Source: Topomyia yanbarensis
Lineage: Eukaryota > Arthropoda > Insecta > Diptera > Culicidae
NCBI RefSeq assembly: GCF_030247195.1
Contig: NC_080671.1
Location: forward strand, 103,589,845 to 103,653,844
Reading direction: 5' to 3'
Length of the DNA: 64,000 bases
Shown piece after piece: positions 43,801 through 53,280 of the stretch (position 1 is the first letter of the stretch; every line of letters starts with the position of its first letter). A model generated the notes under the pieces. It was given only the letters and a program-made list of their open reading frames with translations, did not search any database and was not told the DNA's origin. The translations under genes and the position numbers were made by a program.

Positions 43801-46356
43801 CCAACTCCTGAGTTGTGGAGAAGAGTTAACGCCCTAAGCGGAAAACGTCGGCAAATAGGCTTTACACTCACAACCGATGGAGGCACTACAATGGATCCAC
43901 AAGCAATATCCAATCAGATTGGCACTTACTTCCAGCTCCTGTCAGCCGACGAATCGCTCCCACCTGCCTTCCTTCGACGCAAGGCTGCATTAGAAGCATC
44001 CCCTACGAGTTTCTCACCGGACTCCAGTCAAGAATACAATAGAGCCTTCTCTAATATCGAACTCGCTACAGCTCTTGGTTGTGGTCGAGGCAAGTCAACA
44101 GGTCTTGACGATATAGGTTACCCCATGTTGAGGCACCTCCCACCAATTGGGAAGAGTGCACTACTTCGCAGCTTTAACACAATCTGGGAAGGTGGGTCCT
44201 TCCCAGATAACTGGCGTGAGGCTCTTATTGTGCCAATCCCAAAAAAGAAAAGACCCAGAATCGCAAGTGACTTTCGCCCAATAAGCCTTCTCCCGTGCAC
44301 ATCTAAGGTGATGGAAAGGATGGTAAACCGAAGACTTACCACGCTCCTGGAGGATCGTAACCTGCTTGATCTCAGACAGTTCGCTTTTCGCAAAGGACTC
44401 GGTGCCGGAGTACACTTGGGATCATTCGGCGAAGTGGCAACTCAGGCCATGAACGAAGGTCACCATATCGATATCGCCATTCTGGACTTAGCCAAGGCCT
44501 ACAACACTACGTGGCGTGAAGGAATCCTCCGACAACTTAGGCAATGGGGGATTGAAGGAAATTTAGGCCTCTTCGTGCAGCATTTTTTGAGTAACAGGCG
44601 TTTTCAGGTTGGTATAGGTGGAAGCCGATCTAACTTTTTCCAAGAAGCAAATGGGGTTCCCCAAGGCTCCGTCCTGGCGGTGACGCTCTTTCTTATCGGG
44701 ATGAACTCACTGTTCGCCACCTTACCAAAGGGTGTTTTTATATTTGTATATGCGGATGACATTATCTTGGTAGTCACCGGAAAACATAAGACGCGCGTAC
44801 GAATCAAACTCCAAGCTGCTGTAAGAGCCGTCGTCATTTGGGCGGAATCAGTCGGCTTCAACATTGCGGCCGAGAAATGTGCAGTTACACACTGTTGCAA
44901 TACCATGCACAGAGCAACGGATCGGCCGGTGAAACTACTCGGTACCATTATACCGTTCAAAAAAGAACCAAAGATTCTGGGTATTACGATTGATCGTAAA
45001 TTGACCTTCCTACCGCATTTTAGAAATGTAAAACAAGACTGCAAGAGCAGAAAGCGATTAATTCAAGTAATTAGCACACGACATACCAAATGTAATCGCA
45101 CAACCTTGCTTGACATTAGTCGGGTCTTGATCCAAAGCAAAATATATTATGGACTCGAACTAACATGCTGCAACTGGGAAGATATGGTCAAGACGCTTAG
45201 CCCACTATACCATGGAGCGATTCGTTTTGCATCCAACCTCCTACCCAGCACGCCTGCTGAAGCTGCATGTATGGAGGCTGGTATACTCCCATTCAAATGG
45301 GCCACAGCAGTTGCAACTCTGAGGCAGGCCCTTAGATTCCTCGAGAAAACAACTGGCACTGACTGCGCTTTGTTACGGACCGCTGAAGAAATCCACTCCA
45401 GCTTCACAAACTCCCCCCTGCCGCAAATCGCCCGACTATACAACACCGGAAACCGTGCCTGGTCAGAACACGGACCGAACACTGATACCAATCTGACCCG
45501 CCGTCTGAAGGCAGGTGTTTCCCCCAACATTGCCCGAGCCAGTTTTCTACAACATGTCAATAGAAGGTACTCAAACCACCTGAAGATATTTACCGACGGA
45601 TCAAAGTTAAATGGAAGGGTAGGGGTGGGTGTGAGTGGAGTGGGAGCTGGTCTTTCAACTCGCCTTCCCTCGCCGTGCTCTGTCTTCTCTGCTGAAGCTG
45701 CTGCCATCGCTCTCGCTATCACAAAGAAACCCGAAGATGTTCCAGTTGTTATTTTTTCCGACTCCTTGTCTGTTATAACCGCACTATCCTCCGGAAACTC
45801 CAGGCACCCATTTGTGCAGGCTATCGAACAATCTTGCGACTCGCTCACCTCCATCTGCTGGGTACCTGGACACAGTGGCATCCACGGTAATGAGGATGCA
45901 GACCGCCTGGCATGCCTCGGACGTCAATCCAGCACCTTACTCACCAAGAAGGTTCCAGCGGCAGACATCTTGAATGAGTTCAAAGGGAAAGCGGAAGCAA
46001 ATTTTACAAGCCATTGGAGAAGCAGCCAGGGACATCTACAAAAAGTCAAGTGTACACTCGAAGGATGGACCGACCGTGACAGCAGACTCGAACAGAGGGC
46101 TCTGTCCCGGCTCCGCGTGGGACACACAAAAATCACTCACGCTCACACCATATCACGTGTCGACCCTCCGATCTGTGAATCCTGCCAAACTAGACTGACG
46201 GTCGAACACTTGCTGATTAACTGCCAGGAGCTAATCGATCTCCGTCAGCAGTACAACCTGCCCTTGTCCATTCGGGATGTTTTGGATAACGACCCAGTTC
46301 GAGAGGAGACCCTACTAGCCTTCTTAAAAGATGCTAGGATCTTTGATGCAATTTAA
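40891..46356 (+). CDS. Family B ORF2: endonuclease-RT-RNase H polyprotein, 1,821 aa
   Basis: In-frame TAA TAA CAC precedes the ATG, which fixes the start. Residues 1-620 are an unusual Pro/Ser/Thr-rich extension containing repeated modules. The endonuclease spans about 623-850 (LAIQWNTNGLRANLGELQ; IQETHT; GDFNAHHTSWGS; NSDHFPIVIS). RT spans about 1040-1350: VPIPKKKRPR, DFRPISLLPCTSKVMERM, QFAFRKG, motif A ILDLAKAYNTTW, motif B GVPQGSVLAVTLF, and motif C FVYADDIILVV at about 1287. RNase H spans about 1562-1690 (KIFTDGSKLNGRVGVGV; FSAEAAAIALAI; IFSDSLSVITAL; CWVPGHSGIHGNEDADRLA). A CCHC tail, CESCQTRLTVEHLLINC, lies near 1760. All catalytic Asp/Glu residues I can identify are present. It nicks target DNA and primes reverse transcription there. 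It is much longer than usual ORF2 because of the N-terminal extension. Confidence 0.92.
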   Translation: MQQQKRQQHHKSLPTPTPSGEVPALTDEPPAAVGVGPSVPFRVSTETQRNSTTETAPSFPPTASSDTHQAEEPVASVPPGYRGQLRRRTARHTRTILQEPTQPIKGTSVPSVDDPTHTLTATPTNQFSGEPEAPGRHPLGSPRGRLPGRPDHRNDKERSKAHITDETCTRPVATGSFTRSGRQYNPPPTRLTPIQSRADYTVPSGNATNYNLFSNTPAITYPSLSLAAGPSWRTDSYRIRQINTEVPSTADPSPNRLMSREGLSFSPTPPHRRLENKRHRTTNKNKHLTRSVREKAFSPVLAPTADVPYPFDEPPAAASAGGPAPTRVSPYTIIPNQDQISAPAYFPAYDTEQSNTVDASTTFQRALGEKKGRRASSTKPEPRSNLNNEIRKANDSDEPSSSSVTTGSFTRSGRLYNPSSCRTTSATTLPLQSPMAGSWLTDSYGACQINPEISSPAVLAQNPLMSPGERSVSSTQPHNRPTDQRHSITSNNKYVTRSAREKALSPAPAPSVDVPYPVDEPPAAAGAGGPAPIRVSHPTINPNQDQLSSPTYFSANETEQSNSLRPPGRRSVNSTQPHRSPEDKRYSRASPVVSEIHIPPSPTNTANRRRYSGLSTSPPDEKDSTLAIQWNTNGLRANLGELQIIIARNSPICLAIQETHTNSDIDLATWFGNRYQWETARGSNLYQTIGLGIRTDIPSEPIPLTTELIATASRITYPLNCTVANVYLPHTISDFGNKFRNLVRQLPIPFIIMGDFNAHHTSWGSEKCCHRGNVILEVAEDTNTIILNDGSTTFLRGRTSSAIDLTICSSNLAGSLGWRVSPDMGNSDHFPIVISHKYLSPATTRRRQWIFDRADWPVFEEEISESLDHDRNYATDELTNIILRAAGKSIPRTSGTPPPKAVHWWNPEVAAILKDRRTALRALKRTPRDLPIWEKRSSEYRRLRNKGKKAVEEAKAASWTKFIDGISPNSPTPELWRRVNALSGKRRQIGFTLTTDGGTTMDPQAISNQIGTYFQLLSADESLPPAFLRRKAALEASPTSFSPDSSQEYNRAFSNIELATALGCGRGKSTGLDDIGYPMLRHLPPIGKSALLRSFNTIWEGGSFPDNWREALIVPIPKKKRPRIASDFRPISLLPCTSKVMERMVNRRLTTLLEDRNLLDLRQFAFRKGLGAGVHLGSFGEVATQAMNEGHHIDIAILDLAKAYNTTWREGILRQLRQWGIEGNLGLFVQHFLSNRRFQVGIGGSRSNFFQEANGVPQGSVLAVTLFLIGMNSLFATLPKGVFIFVYADDIILVVTGKHKTRVRIKLQAAVRAVVIWAESVGFNIAAEKCAVTHCCNTMHRATDRPVKLLGTIIPFKKEPKILGITIDRKLTFLPHFRNVKQDCKSRKRLIQVISTRHTKCNRTTLLDISRVLIQSKIYYGLELTCCNWEDMVKTLSPLYHGAIRFASNLLPSTPAEAACMEAGILPFKWATAVATLRQALRFLEKTTGTDCALLRTAEEIHSSFTNSPLPQIARLYNTGNRAWSEHGPNTDTNLTRRLKAGVSPNIARASFLQHVNRRYSNHLKIFTDGSKLNGRVGVGVSGVGAGLSTRLPSPCSVFSAEAAAIALAITKKPEDVPVVIFSDSLSVITALSSGNSRHPFVQAIEQSCDSLTSICWVPGHSGIHGNEDADRLACLGRQSSTLLTKKVPAADILNEFKGKAEANFTSHWRSSQGHLQKVKCTLEGWTDRDSRLEQRALSRLRVGHTKITHAHTISRVDPPICESCQTRLTVEHLLINCQELIDLRQQYNLPLSIRDVLDNDPVREETLLAFLKDARIFDAI
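40960..42650 (+). repeat. Tandem coding modules in the ORF2 N-terminal extension
   Basis: DEPPAAxGxGxxxPxRVS occurs three times (codons near 40968, 41826 and 42447). TGSFTRSGRxYNP occurs twice (about 41409 and 42106). TDSYxxxQIN, NxLMSxxG and TRSxREKAxSP each occur twice, and a partial RSVNSTQPH unit follows. The best-preserved unit is about 620-700 bp. The modules are Pro/Ser-rich with no known domain. Confidence 0.85.
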
Positions 46357-46686
46357 ACAGGAATCAACATCTTCCGCGGGCCCTCCGCCACACTCTGGAG
46401 AGTGCTGGGGAGGTCTCTCCGCGGCCCTAACATACCCAGATGAATCAGCTAAACAATGCTCCATTCGACTGCAAACCCGCAAACCACGACAACGCAAAGG
46501 AGGAGAAATCCGTAATAGCCAATCTACGAGCCCACATAGCAACGAGGCATCTTCCGGACTACAATAAAACAATAATCTAAGAATTTTTTTTTGTAAAATC
46601 CGATGTAAATTATTTATTTATTTATTTTTTCTTATCAAGGCGAATGACCTATGAGGTTAAAGCCTTCAATTAAATAAACAAACAAA
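46357..46686 (+). other. 3' UTR of family B
   Basis: It includes a GC-rich inverted segment (CCGCGGGCCCTCCGCC ... GGTCTCTCCGCGGCCC), a TTTATTTATTTATTTTTT run, and the terminal segment GGCGAATGACCTATGAGG followed by TTAAAGCCTTCAATTAAATAAAC. The last part resembles the 3' end of the SINE at 57.6 kb. Confidence 0.75.
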
Positions 46687-46700
46687 CAATATTAAACACC
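46687..46700. repeat. 14-bp target site duplication, right copy
   Basis: Exact copy of 38706-38719. Confidence 0.9.
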
Positions 46701-48077
46701 CTTTCGCTGTTCCATCAGTGGGTGTTTACTTTCTCACCATCAAATAACAATTCGCTGCACGTGTTACCACCCAAGCTGTCATCTCACACACGTACATTAA
46801 ATTACATATTGATAATTGAAAACAGCCTACTAGACGAGAGGATAGATGGGGAAAAAGTACACACAAACTGCATTTGATTAACCCGGAGGGCGAACTATCG
46901 GCGCGTACTTGCACATCAAATTGTTTTATATTTTTATTATTTTCAGTAGCTACCGCCGCGTCGATGTTTACTCTCGGGCGTGACAGTATCACCTATAACA
47001 CTGTGGACGGTAATGTCGGTTGTGGATGCATGCATGCATGTAGGTATGAGCTTAACGTACATCACGACACCGATCAGGCGGGTGCAATGTAATCCGAGCT
47101 GAGATTCAGTCTTCGATGTCGATGCACTTCGGCCTCTTGAATAGCGAGGCCCTTTTCCCATTGCTCGACTAATCCACCACGCACTGGGGAGCATTCCGAT
47201 GCAGGTTGAAATGACGATCGATTTTAGTAGAGGTTGGTGGTGATTTATGGATAACCGGGTTGTACATTATTGACATTTTTCTACATTGATGTAGGTCAGC
47301 AATTTATTTTATGAACTGACTGATAATGAACTGAACGGGCACGTAGCGAAAAAGCATGTTATCGAAGTAATTTCTGATCAAATAATCAATCGACGTGCGT
47401 AGGTTTGATTGAACGGATCTAGGTCAAAAAATATTTGGAAAATATTATTTACTTTTCACTAACGATATCAACGTTCTAGTTTAGTTTAGTTGGGTGGATG
47501 TATTTTGAGAATCGTATATACGAAATGATTAAAGGTATATAACACAACTTTGTCTCAGACGCCACTGATTTTCCTACAACGGGTTTAAAACCAGTAACTT
47601 TCCACTTGTTTCGTTAAGGGCAAATCCTAAGAATCGCGGTTCATCTTAGAAAGTAGGGGTCGGGGGCAGGGAGCCGCATCATCATTACGTTCTAACGAAC
47701 CAAGACTTTGCTCTATTCAAGCTCGCCTACTTTGCACATGTCGCACTGGTCGCGCGAATTGCCGCTTTGCTCCGGTTTGTGTGTCGAGCGGGGAGGGAAT
47801 GAGTGCTGTTTTGTCATAATATCTGCAATCAGTTGAATAACCGTTAAGATTTGTATGCAGCAGTGACGTTATGCATCATGTCAGCTCTCTGGAGGTTGGC
47901 TTGTTTAGTAAAAGGGAAATTACATGATTTGTGCATTCAGGTACTGAAGCGGCATCTACTTTTCATCTTGATGGCGTGTATTCACGCACTGTGTGAATTG
48001 GTAATTCGAGCTTATCTTCAACCGAACTAGAGCTTAGGTACTGAATTAATTGCACGTCAGAGTCGGATCAACTCAAA
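46701..48077. other. Probably unique host sequence, no secure gene
   Basis: On the minus strand there is an open stretch at about 47195-47065 (SECSPVRGGLVEQWEKGL ... NLSSDYIAPA, stop) preceded by CTACTAA and CCCCAG. Another at about 47810-47720 has HSFPPRSTHKPEQ. Either could be an exon of the gene suggested at 48114-48191, but phases do not join cleanly. A short ATGC repeat lies at about 47026-47040. Confidence 0.3.
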
Positions 48078-48113
48078 CTATGGCAGTTTTGGTAATGATA
48101 GCACGACACTTAC

Positions 48114-48191
48114 CCGTTCTTTAAGATACAGTTTATTCACCCCGGTCTGCATTATCCCAACAAAAAAGACGAAGCAAGTAAAAGCAAACAT
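48114..48191 (-). CDS. Candidate first coding exon with signal peptide
   Basis: The minus strand reads ATG at 48191 and 26 codons (MFAFTCFVFFVGIMQTGV, then NKLYLKER) before a consensus splice donor, AACGG/GTAAGTG (intron begins 48113), phase 0. The hydrophobic stretch after the Met looks like a secretory signal peptide. One downstream acceptor (ATGACAAAACAG/) joins in frame to about 30 more codons ending CDMCKVGELE, which would give a 56-aa secreted peptide. The exon match is based on splice-site appearance only. The function is unknown. Confidence 0.25.
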
Positions 48192-48747
48192 CGATTTAAA
48201 GTGTTGGATGCTGATAAAGCACGTGGCGAAGAGTGTACCTGCTCTCGTGTCGCTAAACAGAGCTTCCCGCAATTATTGAGTTCAGACACTGTACGTCATT
48301 TGTCACGGCGAGAAGAAGTGATGCACACCATTTCCAGCCAATCTTGACGTTAGCACGAAATATGAGCAAGCTATAATAGCATTATGCACAGCAAGTGATC
48401 AAAAGCTCTTTTACAGCCATTGCATGTTGCGTTGGGACTGGCTGGGATCATAAGACAACACCGGTCTCACCAGCATCTCTCACATAGGCGTTTGTCGATC
48501 CCCGACTAAAAGGAGAGAGAGAGTTTGAAAAGCTCGCCACAAAATGAGAGAGTAGAGTTTAAAAGCATCATGACCACCACGTCGCCCGCTGTTATACTCA
48601 TAGCATATTTAGAATCGTGTACTGAACCGTCTGGGTAAAGCAAGAGCGATGCTTTTCTCTGTTTTTATTTTGCCTATTTTGTTTTGCTGTTTCGCACGAC
48701 ATTCGAGCAGTGTTGCCATATTATATCTAAATCGATATATTGACTTT

Positions 48748-48800
48748 TAATATTTCTTATAAAAGAAATGTATAGGATTTGCTCAAACTATGATCACTTC
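48748..48800 (+). repeat. 5'-end fragment of the hairpin-headed repeat
   Basis: The stretch TTTCTTATAAAAGAAATGTATAGG is followed by ATTTGCTCAAACT. It matches the minus-strand start of the repeat at 37840-38262, then diverges. Confidence 0.5.
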
Positions 48801-48823
48801 TTCAATGGCCTGGAGACAGGGAA

Positions 48824-49065
48824 GGATCCAGAAAATTTTTTCGGGAAAAGTCTAAAATGTTGATTTTGAAATAAACATTGCACAATTCGTAATACGTAAT
48901 AACCTTATTTAATTGAAATCAGTTGTGGTGGTTAAATTGAGTTTGGAATGATTTTGAGTTTGAAACTAATATAAATGGAAACTAATTTAAAATTTCTTTC
49001 CAAGTTAAAAAGTTTCGGAGGGGTTCGACCCCCCAAGCCCCCCCCCCCTTTGGATCCGCCACTGT
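48824..49065. mobile_element. Candidate short DNA element with GGATCC-containing ends
   Basis: The left end reads AGGGAAGGATCCAGAAAATT and the right end CCCCTTTGGATCCGCCACTGT, an imperfect inverted repeat around GGATCC. The interior includes a run of nine C residues. It resembles common arthropod elements ending in CAGTGGCGGATCC. A fragment of similar type is at about 55075-55130. Confidence 0.45.
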
Positions 49066-49193
49066 CTAGAGAGCGGAGTCTCATATAGCAAACGAAACAA
49101 TTCGACGAATTGAGTTTGGTATGTCTTTATGTGCATGGGGTGGGAGGATTGACGTAAGGTTTGCCAGCCCGGGTCCATGGTTCCATGCATGGA

Positions 49194-51524
49194 ATGGAGG
49201 GCTACACCCATAGCGATCACTTAGTAATTCGCTTTAGGATCAACTATGGTGTGCAGCATCCGAGAGCGGGTGATCCCTGTCCAATCACTTCGACATCGAA
49301 GCTTTCACCGCGGCCCTGGGACTGGAGGCCAATACCGACAGTCTAAGCGGGGATGCGCTGGTAGCCGTCCTATGACGCGCGTGCTACGCCACTATGCCGA
49401 GGAAAACCCTGCCAAGAAACGGCAGACGCCCGGTGGAGTGCCAAGATTGCAGCCCTACGATCAGCCTGCCTCAGAGCTAGACGTAGGATGCAAAGAGCCC
49501 GCACCGAGGATGCAAGAGAGAACCGCCGTGAAGTGTTTCGAGCTGTGAAATCGGCCCTTAACAAGGCCATTAAAAGCAGCAAGAGAGTATGTTTCGACAA
49601 CCTGTGCGAGAGTGCCAACGCGAATCCGTGGGGTGACGCCTACAGAATCGTGATGGCCAAGACCAAAGGGGGCTCTTCACCCCCAGAAAGGTCTCCGGAT
49701 CGGTTGGCGACAATTATGGAAGTACTCTTCCCGTCTCGAGCCACAAGCCCCTGGCCACCTGCACCACGAGACAGTGCGGGCGCGGCCGAAATGGTGGCTC
49801 CGGTGACGAATGAAGAACTACTCGCAGTGGCTAAATCCCTAGAATTGAACAAAGCTCCAGGGCCGGATGGAGTTCCAATCAGCGCTCTCAAGGCAGCGAT
49901 CATAGCGAACCCGAACATGTTCAGGCTAGCTATGCAGAGATGCCTTGACGAGTGCTGTTTCCCCGATAGATGGAAAAGGCAGAAATTGGTGCTGTTGCCG
50001 AAGCCCGGGAAGCCGCCAGGTAACCCATCGGCGTGCAGACCAATCTGTCTGATAGACACGACTGGCAAATTGCTTGAGAGGATCATCCTCAACAGGCTAA
50101 CCCCGTACGCAGAAGGTGCGGGCGGCCGGTCAAGCAACCAGTTTGGCTTTCGGAAGGGTAAATCCACGGTGGATGCTATCAACTCAGTGATAAAGACTGC
50201 CGAGATAGCGATCCAACGGAAAAGGCGAGGCATTCGATACTGTGCGTTAATGACACTTGACGTGAAGAACGCATTCAACAGCGCAAGCTGGGATGCCATC
50301 GCACTCTCGTTACACCGGCTTAGCCTACCGATGGGTCTGTACCGGATCCTGGAAAGTTACTTCCAGAACCGCGTACTGCTATACGAGACCGATGCCGGTC
50401 AGAAAAGGGTTCCTATTACCGCCGGAGTCCCGCAGGGCTCGATCCTAGGCCCGGTATTATGGAACCTCATGTATAACGGGGTTTTGAGACTAAAGTTCCC
50501 TCCTTGGGTCAAGATCGTTGGCTTTGTCGACGACGTAACCTTGGAGGTCTATGGGGAGTCAATCGCTGAGGTAGAACTAACCGCAGAACACGCGTTCAAC
50601 ACGGTGGGTGAATGGATGAGCGCGAGAGGCCTGGAGCTCGCTCATCATAAGACGGAGGTAGTTATCATCAACAACCGCAAGTCGGCACAACATGCAGTTA
50701 TCCATGTGGGAGAAGTCGTGATCACTTCACAGCGGAGTCTGAAGCCTCTCGGAGTCATTATAGACGACAAGCTGACCTTCGGCAGCCATGTCGACTATAC
50801 ATGCAAGAGAGCGTCTACCGCTGTTGCGGCTCTATCGAGAATGATGTCCAACAGCTCAAAGGTGTGCGCCAGTAGACGTAGGTTACTGGCAGGCGTTGCC
50901 GTATCTATCCTCAGGTACGGCGGCCCGTCATGGTCAAGAGCACTGAGGGTAACCAGTTACCTACAGAAACTGGAGAGCACCTACCGCGTGATGTGCCTCA
51001 GAGTGATATCTGCCTACCGCACGGTATCACACGATGCATCCTGCGTGATAGCGAGCATGATGCCAGTCGGGCTGGTCATTCGGGAAGATGAGGAGTGCTT
51101 TGAGCTACGTGGAAATAGGGGAGCCCGCGAGCGCACCAGGGTGACCTCGGTCGCCAGATGGCAGCGTGAGTGGGACAACTCCTCGAAAGATAGGTGGACC
51201 CACCTGACACAATTCCTGTCAGGCCATGGCTGTTTCCGACAGTACCTCCACAGGCTCGGGCACGCGGAGGTCCCAGTCTGCCCGGACTGCCCAGGTGTAG
51301 ACGAAACTGCCGAACACATACTGTTCGTATGTCCTCGTTTCGACGTCGAAAGGTGAGCAATGCTTGACGTCTGTGGCTGGGACAGAACCCCTGATACCCT
51401 TATTCAGCGGATGTGTCAATCGGTGGAGAAGTGGAACGCAGTCTCGACTGCAACCACCCAGATTGCCTGTAGGCTACAGGTAATTTGGCGCACCGAGCAA
51501 CAGACGATGGGCACAACTAACTAG
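49194..51524 (+). pseudogene. R1-type ORF2: endonuclease end plus RT, nearly open
   Basis: It begins in the endonuclease C-terminus (EGYTHSDHLVIRFRINYGVQ). The linker has several frameshifts (ATMPRKTLPRNGRRPV is readable). From 49488 the frame is open for 622 codons: APGPDGVPISALK, VLLPKPGKPPG, CRPICLIDTTGKLLERII, QFGFRKGKSTVDAI, motif A MTLDVKNAFNSASW, motif B AGVPQGSILGPVLWNL, and motif C GFVDDVTLEVYG. The tail CPDCPGVDETAEHILFVC is a CCHC site. A TGA at 51354-51356 interrupts it, but the same frame continues (AMLDVCGWDRTPDTLIQ) to TAG at 51522-51524, so this is a single nonsense change. Catalytic Asp residues remain. The copy is inactive through 5' truncation and the stop. Confidence 0.82.
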
Positions 51525-51753
51525 TGAATGGTTAGTTGGAGTGAGTGAGTGAATGGTATATCCATGCTGAGGCAGGTTTGGCGCAGCGACTGGCAACCGC
51601 GTAAGGGGTAAACCCAGCCACCCTGAAGCAAGGTAGAAGAGCGAGTGTATAGGCGTATATGTGGACTGCCTCATGCCAAGATGGGAGGGTCGTAGCGTAG
51701 TATGTTGGGACTTAGCTATCGATGCCTCGTGGCGTGGCACAGGAGTGAAAGGG

Positions 51754-51967
51754 TGAGCATCCAAGTCAGTCTCACACGGTATGTTAAGATTGAGCACAAA
51801 AGTCAGCCTCACATGGTATGATAGAGGCAAGCACAAAAGTAAGCCTAGCAAGGAATGAAAAAGGTGAGCACACAAGTCAGCCTCATGTGGGAGTGTTTGA
51901 GAGTGAATCAAAGTGCGATTGAGAGAGCACCCAAGTAAGCCTCATACAGGACGTATGAACGCGTGAG
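51754..51967 (+). repeat. 3' UTR tandem units of the R1-type element
   Basis: Five diverged units start GAGCACAAAAGTCAGCCTCA or similar (about 51754, 51793, 51830, 51867 and 51926), mostly 37-40 bp apart with one longer gap of about 60. Confidence 0.75.
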
Positions 51968-52200
51968 TGAGAGTGAATGAGTACATTTAGTACAGCCATC
52001 CCCCCAGAAGTAATACCGAGAGGTAGTTCCTGGGAGGAATGATGGCGGAGCCAAATGGAGTTTAGTCGGTATTAATGGCTGGTCACCATTCGAGCCCGGC
52101 ACGCCCCCAGCGCACCCCGTGTGGTAGATTGGACCCTACCAATAGCACGTGTACTGGGCTAGGACGTAAAGGTCTTCCCCATTGTAAAAGAAAAAACGCT

Positions 52201-53280
52201 CTACGGTGAATGTGAGAAAATAAGATATTTTTCCTCCTAGTGCTACGAGCTACATAAGAAATAAAACAGTGCATAATTATTTGTTTTTAAGTGCTTTATA
52301 CAATAAAAAGCAATGGAAGCGCTCCAAAATTCTGTCGAGTGATCACTTTAATTCGAAATTCTAATTGATTTCAACGCGTACCCATGTGTCTTGAAGTCTA
52401 TCCCCTGCTCAGTAAAATTCTGCTGGTCAAAGTACCACTAGAGGCGGTATCTATTTGAGAGCTCAATTGGTCAAATGAGTCATCAAAAACTCTTGTTATA
52501 CCAAAAGAATTCGAAATTAATCCAAAAATTTAAATTTAAAATTTAATATATTTGGTTTGCCGTTCATTGATACAAAATCTATAAAAAATCATATTCAGAT
52601 ATGAGATGATACCGAAACATTTTTGTAAAGGGGTCATACTCAAATGACGCAGCTTTTTTCGGCGATTTTCGACTACCAATTTCTTCTAGCAAAGAGGCCA
52701 GGGATGGAAAAAAATAAATACGTTTTACAATTCTTTCAAACACGGCCGTTTATCAACATTTTTATTATAACAGCAAATTGCGTACACAACAAGCGCCTTT
52801 TCGTGACAAGTATAGAGTTAATAGTTTTGTTTTTAATTTTATATGCCATGGAGCATAAAGAGAAGATCTCTCAGTTCACAATCTTGCAGCTGCCAATGAC
52901 TCTAAGAAGCATACGTTCAACTAAATTGCTAAATGGTGTTTGGTTGATTTCGAAGAGAAACTTTAACTCTGCTACCAAACTAAATCAACTAGCTAGCAAG
53001 ATTAGCTAACTAATGTAGAACGTGAATTCGCATACAAAATCTTTTCATTTTGGAGAAATGAGCGAGAGATTTTGAACGTTGCTTCCTGAACGTAACGATT
53101 TTATTTTTATTTTTAACTATTTTCTAGAAATCAGACACAACATTCTTGTAAAATATTGTAAGGTGTGCACACCAACACAAATAAAAGAATAATTCATGTT
53201 TTTTATAGGATTATGAATGTTTTTGAAACCAGCATAGCGTAAAATACAACCAAAACCCTTATTTGAAATTTGATCCATGT
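52201..53280. other. Anonymous AT-rich sequence
   Basis: A 121-codon plus-strand frame at 52644-53009 has no recognisable domain and looks fortuitous. Confidence 0.4.

Larger units (their letters stand above)
38720..46686 (+). mobile_element. Family B LINE (I-superfamily), full-length and open, 7,967 bp
   Basis: Exact 14-bp duplications flank a complete element: a 682-bp 5' UTR, ORF1 (484 aa), ORF2 (1,821 aa) and a 330-bp 3' UTR ending in TTAAATAAACAAACAAA. Both reading frames are uninterrupted, with the catalytic motifs of endonuclease, RT (YADD) and RNase H in place. Perfect duplications plus open frames indicate a recent insertion by an element that may still be competent. EN-RT-RNase H content fits the I superfamily; assignment to the I or Nimb clade is uncertain. 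Confidence 0.92.
49160..52200 (+). mobile_element. R1-type LINE, 5'-truncated
   Basis: It contains the end of an endonuclease domain, a complete RT and the C-terminal zinc region of ORF2 without RNase H, then a repeated 3' UTR. The domain order and the end (CPDCPGVDETAEHILFVC) fit the R1 clade. The 5' edge abuts or lies just after the GGATCC element. The 3' edge (about 52170-52260) is approximate. Confidence 0.8.

Noticed and set aside
45147..45881. 244-codon minus-strand frame
   Set aside because: It is a shadow of the family B ORF2 on the other strand. The same applies to the other long minus-strand frames in 39.4-46.4 kb and 49.6-50.3 kb.
52644..53009. 121-codon plus-strand frame
   Set aside because: No recognisable domain, AT-rich composition and no gene signals.
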